A DNA stretch of 64,000 nt from Actinomyces gerencseriae DSM 6844 (GCF_000429265.1 NZ_AUBN01000012.1:62001-126000), one strand, 5' to 3'; numbered from the stretch's first letter, positions 54,801 to 62,120 are shown. Program-made: numbers and translations. The notes: a model not told the origin generated them from the letters alone.

Positions 54801-55339
54801 CGGTCCAGCTGACCGGTGTCTCCACCACGGGGATGGCCCTCGTGCTCGACGACTCCGACGAGGCCCTGGCCTCCCCCGAGCACCCCGAGGCCTGGCTGGC
54901 CTGGCTGCGGCTCGGCAACGTGCTCGCCCTGTCCCGGGCGTCCGTGGACATCACCACGACCAGCCGGGCCCTGGCCGAGCTGCGCGCCCGCGCCCAGGTC
55001 GAGGTCGCCGTCGCCGACGTCGCCGGCAGCCCCGCCGCCATGAGCGATCTCGGCTGGGACGACGTCGACCGGGACCTCACCCCCGAGCCCGTCCTCGCCC
55101 TCCTGCCCCACCTGGCCGCGGCCGGCGTCCCCCACGGGGGCGACGGCGTCGAGGTCGGCGGCATCATGACGGACCTGTCCTGGGCCGCGCCCAAGGTCGC
55201 TGTCCTCGCCGAGCCGCAGGACGGCGACGAGGAGGCCCTGACGGCGGCCGGCTGGCGCGTCATCGTCACCGGCGACGATCCGGCCCGCACCGCCACCGAT
55301 ATCTGCGCGCTCATCCCCGAGCTCCTGGAAGGACACTGA
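48809..55339 (+). CDS. Giant DEAD/DEAH-type helicase with DUF1998 and C-terminal nuclease-like domain (DruE / DrmA-DrmB-like)
   Basis: About 2176 residues. SF2 helicase motifs: Walker A TTGTGSGKTEAF (about residue 110), DEFH in YLVLDEFHTYDG (about 240), VATSATLGDG, then far downstream ATPTLEMGIDIGDLSTVMLG and QRVGRAGRRSG (about 1100). Several zinc-like Cys clusters (CRSCGRSGWG, CPSCGAKDS, CCEACGYTDV with CPRCRD, CPCRAEGKDMCPDC). The last lies in a DUF1998 region marked by LLLHDTVPGGTGYLTDH (about 1640). A further domain around 1790-1830 (TRPDFACLRPGGRGPIAIFT, then a Lys/Arg-rich helix and YRVVSVGAEDL) resembles a PD-(D/E)XK or Vsr-like nuclease. The start ATG at 48809 begins the homologous MTLLLPSLQAERIRRS; no clear ribosome-binding site. 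Druantia DruE has this size and DUF1998. Confidence 0.9.
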   Translation: MTLLLPSLQAERIRRSIVDYLSTTFALTDAEPRRVLADFLEDEEQGVFVGPFVRLRLPYLAASAASRAAGQADSPLDWDPGLPPYQHQEDAYRRLTTKGGHRPEPTIVTTGTGSGKTEAFLHPVIDHVLRARAEGVTGIKALILYPMNALAADQAGRLARLIAGDPALAGVRAAVYTGDSSARPHKHVTADSLITDRYVIRDNPPDILLTNYKMLDQLLLRPEDRELWRASAGSLTYLVLDEFHTYDGAQGTDVAMLLRRLGLALRAHLPADDPRQEAFAASPLGPVCPVATSATLGDGADPSRMLAFARDVFGADLPTSVVVTETRADLDRWAAAHLATAESKGLAGCALRLRSLPGENLQALARFAEAGSPDPEELLRGVVSNLYDLPEEVEDALDAAGLASALQAHPDVLDLVRAAGNSTPLAALAQRLLGPAPESGPARRVLSAILAALSVVRAGLDGTPDRRAVNVEVTLWIREVTRVDRALTSLPSFRWADAASEQTRAEEPARPALYCRSCGRSGWGIVLAPTGQREKDDQTHVRRDRRTGDPRFRALLHAPGEDADDRTQAEAGEINLEARHPGLRWYSINSRELLTRRPAQESTEAKEGLVLPVLTLTGDERSIAEDSTHDVCPSCGAKDSIRFLGSAVATLLSVSLTTLFGDDALDDTEKRALIFTDSVQDAAHRAGFVNQRSHTMSLRSALRGALRAEMPIEEWAEAALDDARASAFDRYRLVPAALAEHQRFKPYWDPKAPASRRRRAESHVRRRLLFDIALEVGLQSTYGRTLEATGSVTVHVSAGRASALAALARQALGADQQGVLDGFEGISDADLLAWVRGTLEHMRREGAIDHEWLARYKRDDGKRLWIWYKRRRDQGQPAFPSGRAAPAFPQVGGGLDTRTSAFPPVGSSKSWYATWTRKCLGVAPTHASRLACALLARLAEAEILSVTATDSGGTVYGLPAGRVVVSPLRETTRETLLLVCDTCRTQLPAATATVDQLDGAPCSAAGCPGHLRARPHPAESFYRSMYAGAHVRRVDSHEHTSLLDADERAAVEAGFKRPEQAPGDPNVLVATPTLEMGIDIGDLSTVMLGSLPATVASYVQRVGRAGRRSGSALALAYVPGRRSQLPILDAPDRLLNGSVAPPSTYLGAEEILRRQFLASVIDTLTRENHPAVPSGGRGGGTARTALGATGEGSLITTVCERIERDGALLAQVFTAAFRERTPALDRLTTWVTRDCGAGPREMLTRDAAEHRAEAERLRHQERQIRETLPGLKAAAERPNPTEEDRRAQRAAEGAQKAARSRILELEEEHWVSALERHGILPNYTLIDDSVRLSARVSWRDPDNDEFHSEPYDVERASVHALHEFAPGATFYTRGLEMTIEGIDASDLRNQAQWWFCCEACGYTDVREPQETRPAAPPQCPRCRDTAIADVGRARRVLRLSRVFADVSRDDARIGDSSDERLRARFEVLPLADVDPARAVRQWSVEASGFGLTRYRAMNLRWLNTGRPLAGQSVDQVAGNALSSRDFRLCEACGKLDTDTRAASAREHRPWCRYRSDPAEHVIAVDLMRELSTEALALVLPLGFATDRVGVDSLASAILLGLEITTGGSPDHLGIACVPHPVADGAPGETRPALLLHDTVPGGTGYLTDHDDSSRLWSLLIRTGQRLESCPCRAEGKDMCPDCLRPHAVSAEVTRAAALHAIGQVLGLDTTGTDVLFADLDPEVPQWEVTDEAVRAGTGESPLEVRFRATLAELLGKEMAVRTTSDPSGAPALEVDGGRWRIRPQLDVRGTRPDFACLRPGGRGPIAIFTDGRSYHASRAHNRLADDADKRARLRAAGYRVVSVGAEDLDEPWDPAWLGETIIAQLKNGALGPARAGGVTDQAIAAWRGGPMALLEAMLRDDVEDPGSSPTAAALEALADSAWGPLIVGAAGHLPLGQNASLRYSATQGAGADPLWEALRVLRPEDDLPEPAGAADAAASPAGSARSGSVFAIPHLALAVQLTGVSTTGMALVLDDSDEALASPEHPEAWLAWLRLGNVLALSRASVDITTTSRALAELRARAQVEVAVADVAGSPAAMSDLGWDDVDRDLTPEPVLALLPHLAAAGVPHGGDGVEVGGIMTDLSWAAPKVAVLAEPQDGDEEALTAAGWRVIVTGDDPARTATDICALIPELLEGH

Positions 55340-55340
55340 C

Positions 55341-57869
55341 ATGGCCACGATCCTGTTGCCCAGCAGCAAGACGAAGGACGCCACCGCCAAGGACCCCTCC
55401 CTCAGGGCGAAGATTGGGCCATTCATCAGCAAGCTGTCCACCATGACCGCGAGCTCGGGCCTGCACCTGGAGCCCATTCGTGGGGCGCGGGACCGGCGCG
55501 TGCGCACCGCGCGCGTCACCGACTTCTACCGGGCCGTCCTGTTCGAGCTCGCCGCCGACGGCGAGGTCGTCTACGTCGTTCACGGCATCTGGCCGCACGA
55601 CGAGGCCATCAAGATCGCCGAGTCCGTCACGGTCCACGTCAACCCCCGCAACGGCATCACCGAGGTCGTCGACGTCCGGGACCTCATCGGCCTGGATCCC
55701 GACGCCGTCGAGGAGGCGCGGCGCGCGGCCCGGGCCAAGCTCGCCGCTGCCCAGCGCGAGGCCGACGAGATCGCCCGCGAGACCGTCCGGATCCAGGCCG
55801 CCAACGCCGAGGCGCGCCGTCGCAACCAGGAGGCCGCGAGAGGCTCCGACGCCGGTTCCGAGCCCACCCAGGCACCCGGTGCTGAGCCGGTCGCGGTGAC
55901 TGCTGCACCACCGGTGGAGGGCCGCCGGAGCGAAGGCGGGACGGCTGCTGGGGTGGCCACCGGGGCCGTTACTGTGCCGGGCGCCGTCGTCGTCCCCAGC
56001 CGGGACCAGGCCCCCAGCTGGCCCGAGGGGCTCACCGTGGAGATCCTGCGCGACGAGCTCGGCATCGACGTCCAGCTCGGCGCGGCGGCACTGGCGGCGG
56101 AGCGTGAGTCCCAGCTGCTCGACCTGGCCTCCACCGCCCAGGTCTCCTGGCAGGGCGAGGCGCTGCTCAACCTGGCCACGGGGGCGACGATCGAGGACAT
56201 CCGTGAGGACTTCGGGCTGCGGCTCTCGCGCGACGTCGCCGCCGAGCCCACCGACGCCGACCTCATCGCCGGTCTGCGCACCCGCGCGGCGCGCTCGACC
56301 TTCACCTGGGTGGAGACCGACGAGGACCTGCGCCGCGCCATCGAGGGTCTCAGCTTCGCCGAGTGGCAGCTCTTCCTGCACCCCCAGCAGCGGGCCCTCG
56401 TGGAGCGGCGCGCGAACGGCCCCATGCGCGTCTCGGGCGGCGCCGGAACCGGGAAGACCGTCATCGCGGTGCACCGCGCCGTCGAACTCGCCGAGCGGGA
56501 TGCGGCCGAGGGACGCGAGCCGCGGATCCTGCTGACGACCTACACGCGCAACCTCGCCGACGACCTGCGCCGTCAGGTCGCCCAGCTCGAGCCACGGCTG
56601 TCCTTCACCGAGAGGCTTGGCGAGTCCGGGGTCATGGTCAGTGGCCTGGACCGGGTGGCGCGCATGATCCTCCAGCGGGCCGGGAGCGAGATCACCCCGA
56701 TCGCCCAGGGGGTCATCGGCCAGGCTCGCGCGCGGGTGCTGACCTACCCCAGGGGCAGTGTGTGGCAGGAGGTCCTCACCCTCATGGGCGATGAGCTGCC
56801 CGAGGGGCTGCGCTCCGCCGACTTCCTGGAGTCCGAGTACGACCTCATCGTTCTGCCACAGCGCATCACCACCCTTCGGCAGTACCTGCGCATCCGCCGG
56901 CCCGGGCGGGGCGTGGCCCTGGACCGGTTCAGGCGGGCCGCCGTGTGGAAGGCGGTGGAGCGCTACCGGGACCGCAGCGCCGACCTGGGCGTCACCTCCT
57001 TCTCCGAGCAGCTCGCGCTGGCCGCCGCCTGGCTCGACCACGAGGCGGCCCTCGGCTCGCCCAGGCCCTTCCGGCACGTGCTCGTCGACGAGGCCCAGGA
57101 CCTGTCTCCCGCCCACCTGCAGCTGCTGCGGGCGCTGGTGGAACCTGGCCCGGACGATCTGTTCCTGGCCGAGGACTCCCACCAGCGGATCTACGGCAAG
57201 AAGATCACGCTCAGCCACTACGGGATCCAGGTGCGAGGGCGATCGCGGCGGCTGACGCGCAACTACCGCACCACCCGTCAGAACCTCGACGTCGCCTTCG
57301 GGATCCTCGATCCCGGCACCTATGAAGATATGGAGGGGCAGGCCGAGGAGCACCGCTACGTCTCGCCGCGCTCCGGACCGGAGCCGCTGCTGCTGCACGC
57401 CACTGACCGCGCCGATGAGCTGAGCAAGGCCGCTGAGCTGTTGACGGTGTGGCTGGAGCAGGACCGGGACAGTGAGGACAGTGCCCCGGAGTCCATCGCC
57501 GTCCTCGTGCGTGACCACTACCAGCGCGACGCCGTCGTCAACGGCCTGGCGCAGCACGGGGTGGAGGTGCGCGCCGTGGACCGCGAGGCGGCCGGTCGGG
57601 GCCGGCCGGTGGTCATGACGATGCACCGTGCCAAGGGGCTGGAGTTCCGCAAAGTCCTGCTCTTCGACGTGTCGGAGAACGCGATCCCCCGGTCGCTGCG
57701 GGACCAGCAGTACTCCGAGGCCGACCACGCCGATGCGATGCTGCGGGAGCGCTCGCTCCTGTACGTGGCGGCCACCCGCGCCCGCGACCAGCTCGCCATC
57801 TCCTGGAGCGGGAAGGCGAGTCCGTTGCTGGACACCATCGCACGACGAGAGCAGCAACCGCTCGCATAA
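55341..57869 (+). CDS. SF1 (UvrD/REP-like) helicase with N-terminal RelE-like domain
   Basis: 842 residues, starting one base after the giant helicase stop. Residues 20-95 (AKIGPFISKLSTMTASSGLH, EPIRGARDRRVRTARVTDFY, VVYVVHGIWPHDEAIKIAE) resemble the RelE/ParE fold. A charged, Ala/Arg/Glu-rich linker follows to about 230. SF1 helicase motifs are Walker A VSGGAGTGKTVIAVHRAVEL (about 365), VLVDEAQDLSPAHL (about 580), NYRTTRQNL, VMTMHRAKGLEF (about 757) and LYVAATRARDQL (about 806). It likely translocates on single-stranded DNA. Tight linkage implies a shared complex with the giant helicase. Whether the RelE-like domain cuts RNA or only binds is unknown. Confidence 0.9.
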   Translation: MATILLPSSKTKDATAKDPSLRAKIGPFISKLSTMTASSGLHLEPIRGARDRRVRTARVTDFYRAVLFELAADGEVVYVVHGIWPHDEAIKIAESVTVHVNPRNGITEVVDVRDLIGLDPDAVEEARRAARAKLAAAQREADEIARETVRIQAANAEARRRNQEAARGSDAGSEPTQAPGAEPVAVTAAPPVEGRRSEGGTAAGVATGAVTVPGAVVVPSRDQAPSWPEGLTVEILRDELGIDVQLGAAALAAERESQLLDLASTAQVSWQGEALLNLATGATIEDIREDFGLRLSRDVAAEPTDADLIAGLRTRAARSTFTWVETDEDLRRAIEGLSFAEWQLFLHPQQRALVERRANGPMRVSGGAGTGKTVIAVHRAVELAERDAAEGREPRILLTTYTRNLADDLRRQVAQLEPRLSFTERLGESGVMVSGLDRVARMILQRAGSEITPIAQGVIGQARARVLTYPRGSVWQEVLTLMGDELPEGLRSADFLESEYDLIVLPQRITTLRQYLRIRRPGRGVALDRFRRAAVWKAVERYRDRSADLGVTSFSEQLALAAAWLDHEAALGSPRPFRHVLVDEAQDLSPAHLQLLRALVEPGPDDLFLAEDSHQRIYGKKITLSHYGIQVRGRSRRLTRNYRTTRQNLDVAFGILDPGTYEDMEGQAEEHRYVSPRSGPEPLLLHATDRADELSKAAELLTVWLEQDRDSEDSAPESIAVLVRDHYQRDAVVNGLAQHGVEVRAVDREAAGRGRPVVMTMHRAKGLEFRKVLLFDVSENAIPRSLRDQQYSEADHADAMLRERSLLYVAATRARDQLAISWSGKASPLLDTIARREQQPLA

Positions 57870-57884
57870 GCGAAAGGCCATCTC

Positions 57885-59789
57885 ATGAGAATTTCCTGCC
57901 TTCTTCCCAAATATTGGAATAGGCGTGGAGAATCCTCGACGGATCCGACGCCCGAAGCGGTAGCCCGCCCCCAGTCTTCCGCAGAAAAATCGCCCACTCA
58001 ATTGGATCCCACGGAGCCCCCAGCGAATCATGCGCCGACCGGACCGACTAGGCCGACCGGACATTCTCCCATTGGCGAGCGCGCCGCCGCCCTGGTTTTA
58101 AGCCACCAATCCTGGGTGAGAAGGAGGGTCGAGTCCGTTCAGTTTCTTCCAGGAGGTGAGACCAGGCATCGCATCAGCTTCGATCTCGCGATACCCGAGG
58201 AGCTCACCATCTCCGGCCAGGAGATCAGCGCCAGCGAGAACAGCAGTCTTATCGCCGTACCTTTGACGTATATGCGGAAAGGGGCGCTCGTCGATCTTGA
58301 CATCAGCGGAGCGGATGGAAGCGCTCTGCCCTCGGTCGGAGCCGAAGAAAATGGGCGCATCACAGTGGCGGCACTCCAGTGGCTCGTGGACCGCCTCCCC
58401 AGACTCGAAGAACTTCCGAGCGGAAGCGATCTCGAGAAGGATCTTCAGCGCGTCGTTTACAGTACCTCCGTTTTTGATGACATTAATTCCTCCGGCACGC
58501 GCCCCATGATTGTCAACGGCAAGCCCACGAGTCTCAATGACAAGCGCGATAGGTGTTTTAGAGCCCTACTGTCCTCCCTCATCGACGAGAAGGATCCGCC
58601 CGCAGTCGATGACACATGGCTCGAACTGGCGCATCTAGGCACTTATCTCTCCAGTCAGATATCAGCGCACCTCGCGGACCCCATCCCGTCTACCGAAGAC
58701 GACGATAATGAGCGAACCGAGAATCGTGCAGCCCTCGCCTCACTGCTCATGCTTCTGTCGACCGTTTCAACTAGTTACGCCTTCACCATTCTCGCCCCTC
58801 GTGCAGTCGTCATCTCCCGGACTATAATTAAGGTCTCCTTTGACACCGACATACCGAATAGTCTCCGAAAGAAGAAGGGCTCCACCGTCCCCAAAGTCGA
58901 GCAGTATTCGATTTACGTTCCAACGAGAGCAGCAAAATCAACCCATATCGACCTCCGCCCCGCCGACGGCACAGAATTGCTTGGATTGAGCGCTCATCGT
59001 ATGGGACACGCCCCGCATAAGGCACTCTCCGTCAAAGCGATGGGGCCCAACATCCACATCAACGCCGGTCGCCCTAGCGAGGCCCCTCTCACCGGACTCG
59101 CAGTGAGCATGTGGTGCACGCACCGATCGCTCATACCGGTGCTCATCGGATCCGTGCTCTCCTCTCTCCTCTGTCTTCTCTTGTTCGTCATCTCATTTCT
59201 GAGAGTCAACATATTTTCGAAATTTTTCACAGCCGACAGCGTTCTCGCGATTCTCGCCCTCGTGGTCGGCCTGTGGGCGGCAACAATTTTCGACATCGGA
59301 CGTCATCGCCTTACCAAAGACATCAACAAGCCGCTCCTCTGCCGAATCATAACTCTTGCCGTCGCTGTCACTTCGAGCCTCCTCTCCGTCGCCGCCGCCA
59401 CGGATCAGCAGGGCGCATTCCAGACCGAAGGAGTTCTCACAGGAGGTGTGCACTGGAATACATGGAGCGCAACCGCTCTCGTCGCCCTTTTCTGCGCCAT
59501 TCTTTGCATCAAGATCGCGATTCAGGCATGTCTCTGGGCATCGGATCGCAAAAAACAGTCCAAGATCATGGACGAGATTCGCGAAAAAGGTCGACTCATC
59601 CTCCCGACCAATACCGCAGCAGCACCGACGTCACACAACGATCGCATCGATGCAGCCGAAGTCGCGGCGTTCGAATGCGTCGCGGACCTTCCCGAAGACG
59701 GCCCCTCCCAGGCACTTGAATGCGTGAAGCATGTCTGCCATCATATCTGGGAGCAGCACGCATGCGCCCCAACAGAAGCAGATCAATGA
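57885..59789 (+). CDS. Multi-pass membrane protein of unknown family
   Basis: 634 residues. The first 300 residues are cytosolic and include a Pro/Thr-rich leader and a globular region (RHRISFDLAIPEELTISGQE). A hydrophobic patch ASLLMLLSTVSTSYAFTILA follows, and the C-terminal half contains at least four helices (VLIGSVLSSLLCLLLFVISF, ILALVVGLWAATIF, IITLAVAVTSSLLSVAAA, ATALVALFCAILCIKIAI). The tail is helical and acidic. Base composition is AT-richer than the helicase genes. The stop overlaps the start of a 5'-nucleotidase gene, so the two are co-translated. No family was recognised. A membrane effector or sensor for the nucleotidase is a reasonable hypothesis. Confidence 0.82.
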   Translation: MRISCLLPKYWNRRGESSTDPTPEAVARPQSSAEKSPTQLDPTEPPANHAPTGPTRPTGHSPIGERAAALVLSHQSWVRRRVESVQFLPGGETRHRISFDLAIPEELTISGQEISASENSSLIAVPLTYMRKGALVDLDISGADGSALPSVGAEENGRITVAALQWLVDRLPRLEELPSGSDLEKDLQRVVYSTSVFDDINSSGTRPMIVNGKPTSLNDKRDRCFRALLSSLIDEKDPPAVDDTWLELAHLGTYLSSQISAHLADPIPSTEDDDNERTENRAALASLLMLLSTVSTSYAFTILAPRAVVISRTIIKVSFDTDIPNSLRKKKGSTVPKVEQYSIYVPTRAAKSTHIDLRPADGTELLGLSAHRMGHAPHKALSVKAMGPNIHINAGRPSEAPLTGLAVSMWCTHRSLIPVLIGSVLSSLLCLLLFVISFLRVNIFSKFFTADSVLAILALVVGLWAATIFDIGRHRLTKDINKPLLCRIITLAVAVTSSLLSVAAATDQQGAFQTEGVLTGGVHWNTWSATALVALFCAILCIKIAIQACLWASDRKKQSKIMDEIREKGRLILPTNTAAAPTSHNDRIDAAEVAAFECVADLPEDGPSQALECVKHVCHHIWEQHACAPTEADQ

Positions 59790-60445
59790 ACCCGACCATA
59801 CCGACGACGACCTTCCCACAATCGCTCATCACCCCTCGCGGCTCCGGACATGCGATCATCGATATCGATCTCGACGGCGTATGCGCAGACTACATAACGG
59901 CGATGCGCACCATCTGCGCCAAAGAATTCAATATCCCCGAGGACTCGATTCCGGAGCCGGACACCTACAACCTGGCGGACGCCAAGGGTTGGCCCATCAG
60001 GGACAGTAAGACATTTTTGCAGATCCACACAAAGGCAGTTGCCGGCCACCTCTACCGGAAGATCCCAATCTTCCCAGGAACAAAAGAAGCCTTCAACTAC
60101 CTCAGCGACAGCGGTTTTCACATCCGAATTGCAACGCACAGGCTCATCTCCTCCGGCCTGCATCAGATCGTCGTATCGGATACCGCCACCTGGCTGGAGG
60201 AGCATCATCTTCCTTACATGTCCCTGTGCTTCGTAGGTCCGAAGGACACTCTTGACGCGAATCTCCACATCGAGGACTCCCCATCGGTGGCAAGCGATCT
60301 AGTCCGTGCACATCAGCAGACAGTTCTGATGGACCGCACGTACAACCGATCCATCACAGGAGTCCCACGCGTCCACTCATGGGATGAACTCACGAGGGCG
60401 ATCGAACTGCACCTGAATGAGGCCAGAACGGCATCTCTCACGTGA
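59786..60445 (+). CDS. HAD-type 5'(3')-deoxyribonucleotidase-like protein
   Basis: 219 residues from ATG 59786, which overlaps the previous stop (ATGA). HAD motif I reads AIIDIDLDGVCADYITAM, the NT5C-type D-x-D-G-V pattern. FPGTKEAFNYLSDSGFHIRI with ATHR gives the motif II region, and VGPKDTLDANLHIEDSPS supplies the Lys and the motif IV acidic residues. Members dephosphorylate (deoxy)nucleoside monophosphates. Coupling to a membrane protein beside a defence cluster suggests a role in nucleotide depletion during infection, or regulation by the membrane partner. That functional link is inference; the enzyme family is well supported. Confidence 0.85.
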   Translation: MNPTIPTTTFPQSLITPRGSGHAIIDIDLDGVCADYITAMRTICAKEFNIPEDSIPEPDTYNLADAKGWPIRDSKTFLQIHTKAVAGHLYRKIPIFPGTKEAFNYLSDSGFHIRIATHRLISSGLHQIVVSDTATWLEEHHLPYMSLCFVGPKDTLDANLHIEDSPSVASDLVRAHQQTVLMDRTYNRSITGVPRVHSWDELTRAIELHLNEARTASLT

Positions 60446-61063
60446 CCAACATGGATAGAAAAGCCGACGGACCTGGACGTCGTGCTTCAGGAGGACCACA
60501 GTGCCGCGCCCCGCCTTCTCCCACGTGCAGCGAACCCCTTGAGAGTCGCGTGGGCTGTACGTTATCTCACAGATCGCGACCCGCTTCGCCAGTGGCGCGC
60601 CCGACTATCATGGGATTGATCGTCCCCCAGCCAGGCCTCTTACCCCCTCGGGAGTAATGCCCACATGGCTGAGGCCTTTTGATATGTGGAACGGAGGCCT
60701 CACCTCTTTACCGCATTCCGCGCGGCGCAACCGTCGGAACGCGGAAACGCGGGGTCAAGCACCGGGTGCCGTCAAACATCTGCGAACGCTGTAGGCAGCA
60801 TCCCTCTCGAGCAACTGCCGGGCATCCATCTGCTCGGAGACAGGATCGACCTTCGACGATCCCTCGGCTAGAGCGCGTCGCACCCGAGGATCGAGGTCAG
60901 TAGCCAGACGCGCACCGAGGTGAGGCGGGAATGGATGGCGTGCCCGGATGGTGGCGGCAGGTGAGCGAGCAGCACAACTCTGGCCGGAGAGGAATCCCAG
61001 GTCGTCATTGAGCGCATCGGTATCCTGAAGCTGCCGGAGCGCACAGGGGGCGGCAAAGTCTGT
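60446..61063. other. Gene-poor spacer
   Basis: No credible gene. An inverted repeat TGAGGCCT / AGGCCTCA near 60670-60700 could be a weak terminator for the nucleotidase transcript. Short frames lack ribosome-binding sites or homology. It separates the defence island from a transposase graveyard. Confidence 0.4.
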
Positions 61064-61480
61064 TTAGGTGATTGGCTGGGCGATGAGCTTGATAGCTCGT
61101 TTTGGTCGTCTTGACAGGGCTCTGGTGGTTGAGGAGATAGAGACTCTGGCGCCGTGGAAGAGTCGGATGAGGCCGATGGCGAGGTTTCTCAGCGCAGCCA
61201 TGATCTCCGGGCCGTTAGCGGTGCGCAACTGGCGGTGGTCCTCGCCCGTGACGACGTCTCTGACCCGGTGGGGCCGGTTCTCGATTCCCCGGTGCCCTTG
61301 GATCCAGACCGCGACGACCTCGGGCCGGGCCTGGTCCATGGGCAGTGAGCAGACCCGGGTGGACCACCTCAACTCTCGTCTTCGTAGCGATTGTCTTAGC
61401 GCTGCTATTCTTGCCCGCTTTCTTGCGGTTCTTGGTGGTTTGGGTGCGTCGGACCCGGACCACCATGAAGCGCAGGAGCA
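61064..61480 (-). pseudogene. ISAs1-family transposase C-terminal relic
   Basis: Minus-strand reading contains the ISAs1 C-terminal signature in degenerate form: IQGHRGIENRPHRVRDVV, TGEDHRQLRTANGPEIMAAL, RNLAIGLIRLFHGA. Intact members read GHWGIENxLHWVRDVxFxED-xRxGNAPxxMAxLRNLAI. The catalytic core is missing and a frameshift near 61345 separates the preceding RRTQTTKNRKKAGKNSSAKT segment. No terminal inverted repeats were identified. Confidence 0.75.
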
Positions 61481-61507
61481 CGGGCAAGAACGGCAGGGCC
61501 AAGCTCA

Positions 61508-61865
61508 GGATGTCAGTGCCGGCTGGCATGATGGAACCTGCCTTTCTCCGGCACCTTCCCCCCCGGAACACCCACGTCCTGGCCGGGGAGGAGAGGAACT
61601 GGGAAGGAGGTGAGGGCCGTGTCCAAGCCGAGAGGGCGACATGCCAAAGTCCACCGGGGCAAGGGAACGGCCCGGAAGGTGAGCGACGTACTCAACTCGA
61701 TCGCTCGCCCGATCCGGGCCGTCGGTGTCCTGGTGGATGCCCTCAGCAAGTGGATCGGCTAGGCCATCCGCTTGCGAGGGGAGTCGCCCGGCTAGCACCC
61801 GGGTGGCTCCCCACCATTATGGCCGGCACCGCTCCGCTCTGTCCACAGTCCGACGAGACTCATCA
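61508..61865 (+). repeat. Duplicated ~350-bp peptide cassette, copy 2
   Basis: Second copy of the cassette at 48118-48475. It has the palindrome ATGTCAG-N6-CTGGCAT (61510-61529), the leader, the 47-codon gene, the hairpin GGGGAGTCGCCCGG / CCGGGTGGCTCCCC (61778-61812) and CCACCATTATGG. It lies between two transposase relics, on the same strand as copy 1 and about 13.4 kb away. Confidence 0.85.
61619..61762 (+). CDS. 47-residue basic/amphipathic peptide, copy 2
   Basis: GTG at 61619 follows GGGAAGGAGGTGAGGGCC, the same strong ribosome-binding site as copy 1. The basic half reads SKPRGRHAKVHRGKGTARK and the helix VSDVLNSIARPIRAVGVLVD, then ALSKWIG. A proline replaces leucine in mid-helix, which could weaken membrane insertion. 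Otherwise the helix is conserved while the basic half has drifted between copies. The family is unknown. Confidence 0.68.
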   Translation: MSKPRGRHAKVHRGKGTARKVSDVLNSIARPIRAVGVLVDALSKWIG

Positions 61866-61925
61866 GGGATGCCCGCGCAGGAGGCTCGGTGCCTCACGTA
61901 GGGATGCCCGCGAAGTCCGTGGACC

Positions 61926-62120
61926 GTGGTGGGCACGGGAAGTGGGTTGTCGATACAGACCAGGGCCGAGATCACGAGCAGGTACGCCAGGGCGTATGCG
62001 AAGGCGTCGAAGAAGGACAAGAGGCGGGGATCCTTGACGAGGTCTGGCTCTCGCGGCCTGGAGCCGGGACAACGCCCTCAGCGCGGCGGGCGGCCCGCAC
62101 TCCGCCGCGATGGACAAACC
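61926..62120 (+). pseudogene. Transposase/integrase N-terminal relic
   Basis: One frame reads LSIQTRAEITSRYARAYAKA then SKKDK. A second contributes ILDEV, and a third SRDNALSAAGG. Together they match the N-terminal HTH region of actinobacterial integrase-type transposases (TRxEITxxYAxxYxxASKxxKGxILDExVxxTGWSRDNARRxL). Two frameshifts and truncation make it dead. Its 3' end meets the IS3-type relic. Confidence 0.6.

Noticed and set aside
37071-57869. Complete canonical class 1 DISARM
   Set aside because: No PLD-type DrmC and no separate DrmA and DrmB genes were found, so only a DISARM-like call is justified.
55311-58064. 917-codon minus-strand frame opposite the SF1 helicase
   Set aside because: Same antisense artefact; no family resemblance.
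61345-62037. 230-codon plus-strand frame across the peptide cassette
   Set aside because: It runs through transposase relic and cassette in a frame other than the conserved 47-codon peptide; no homology or start signal.
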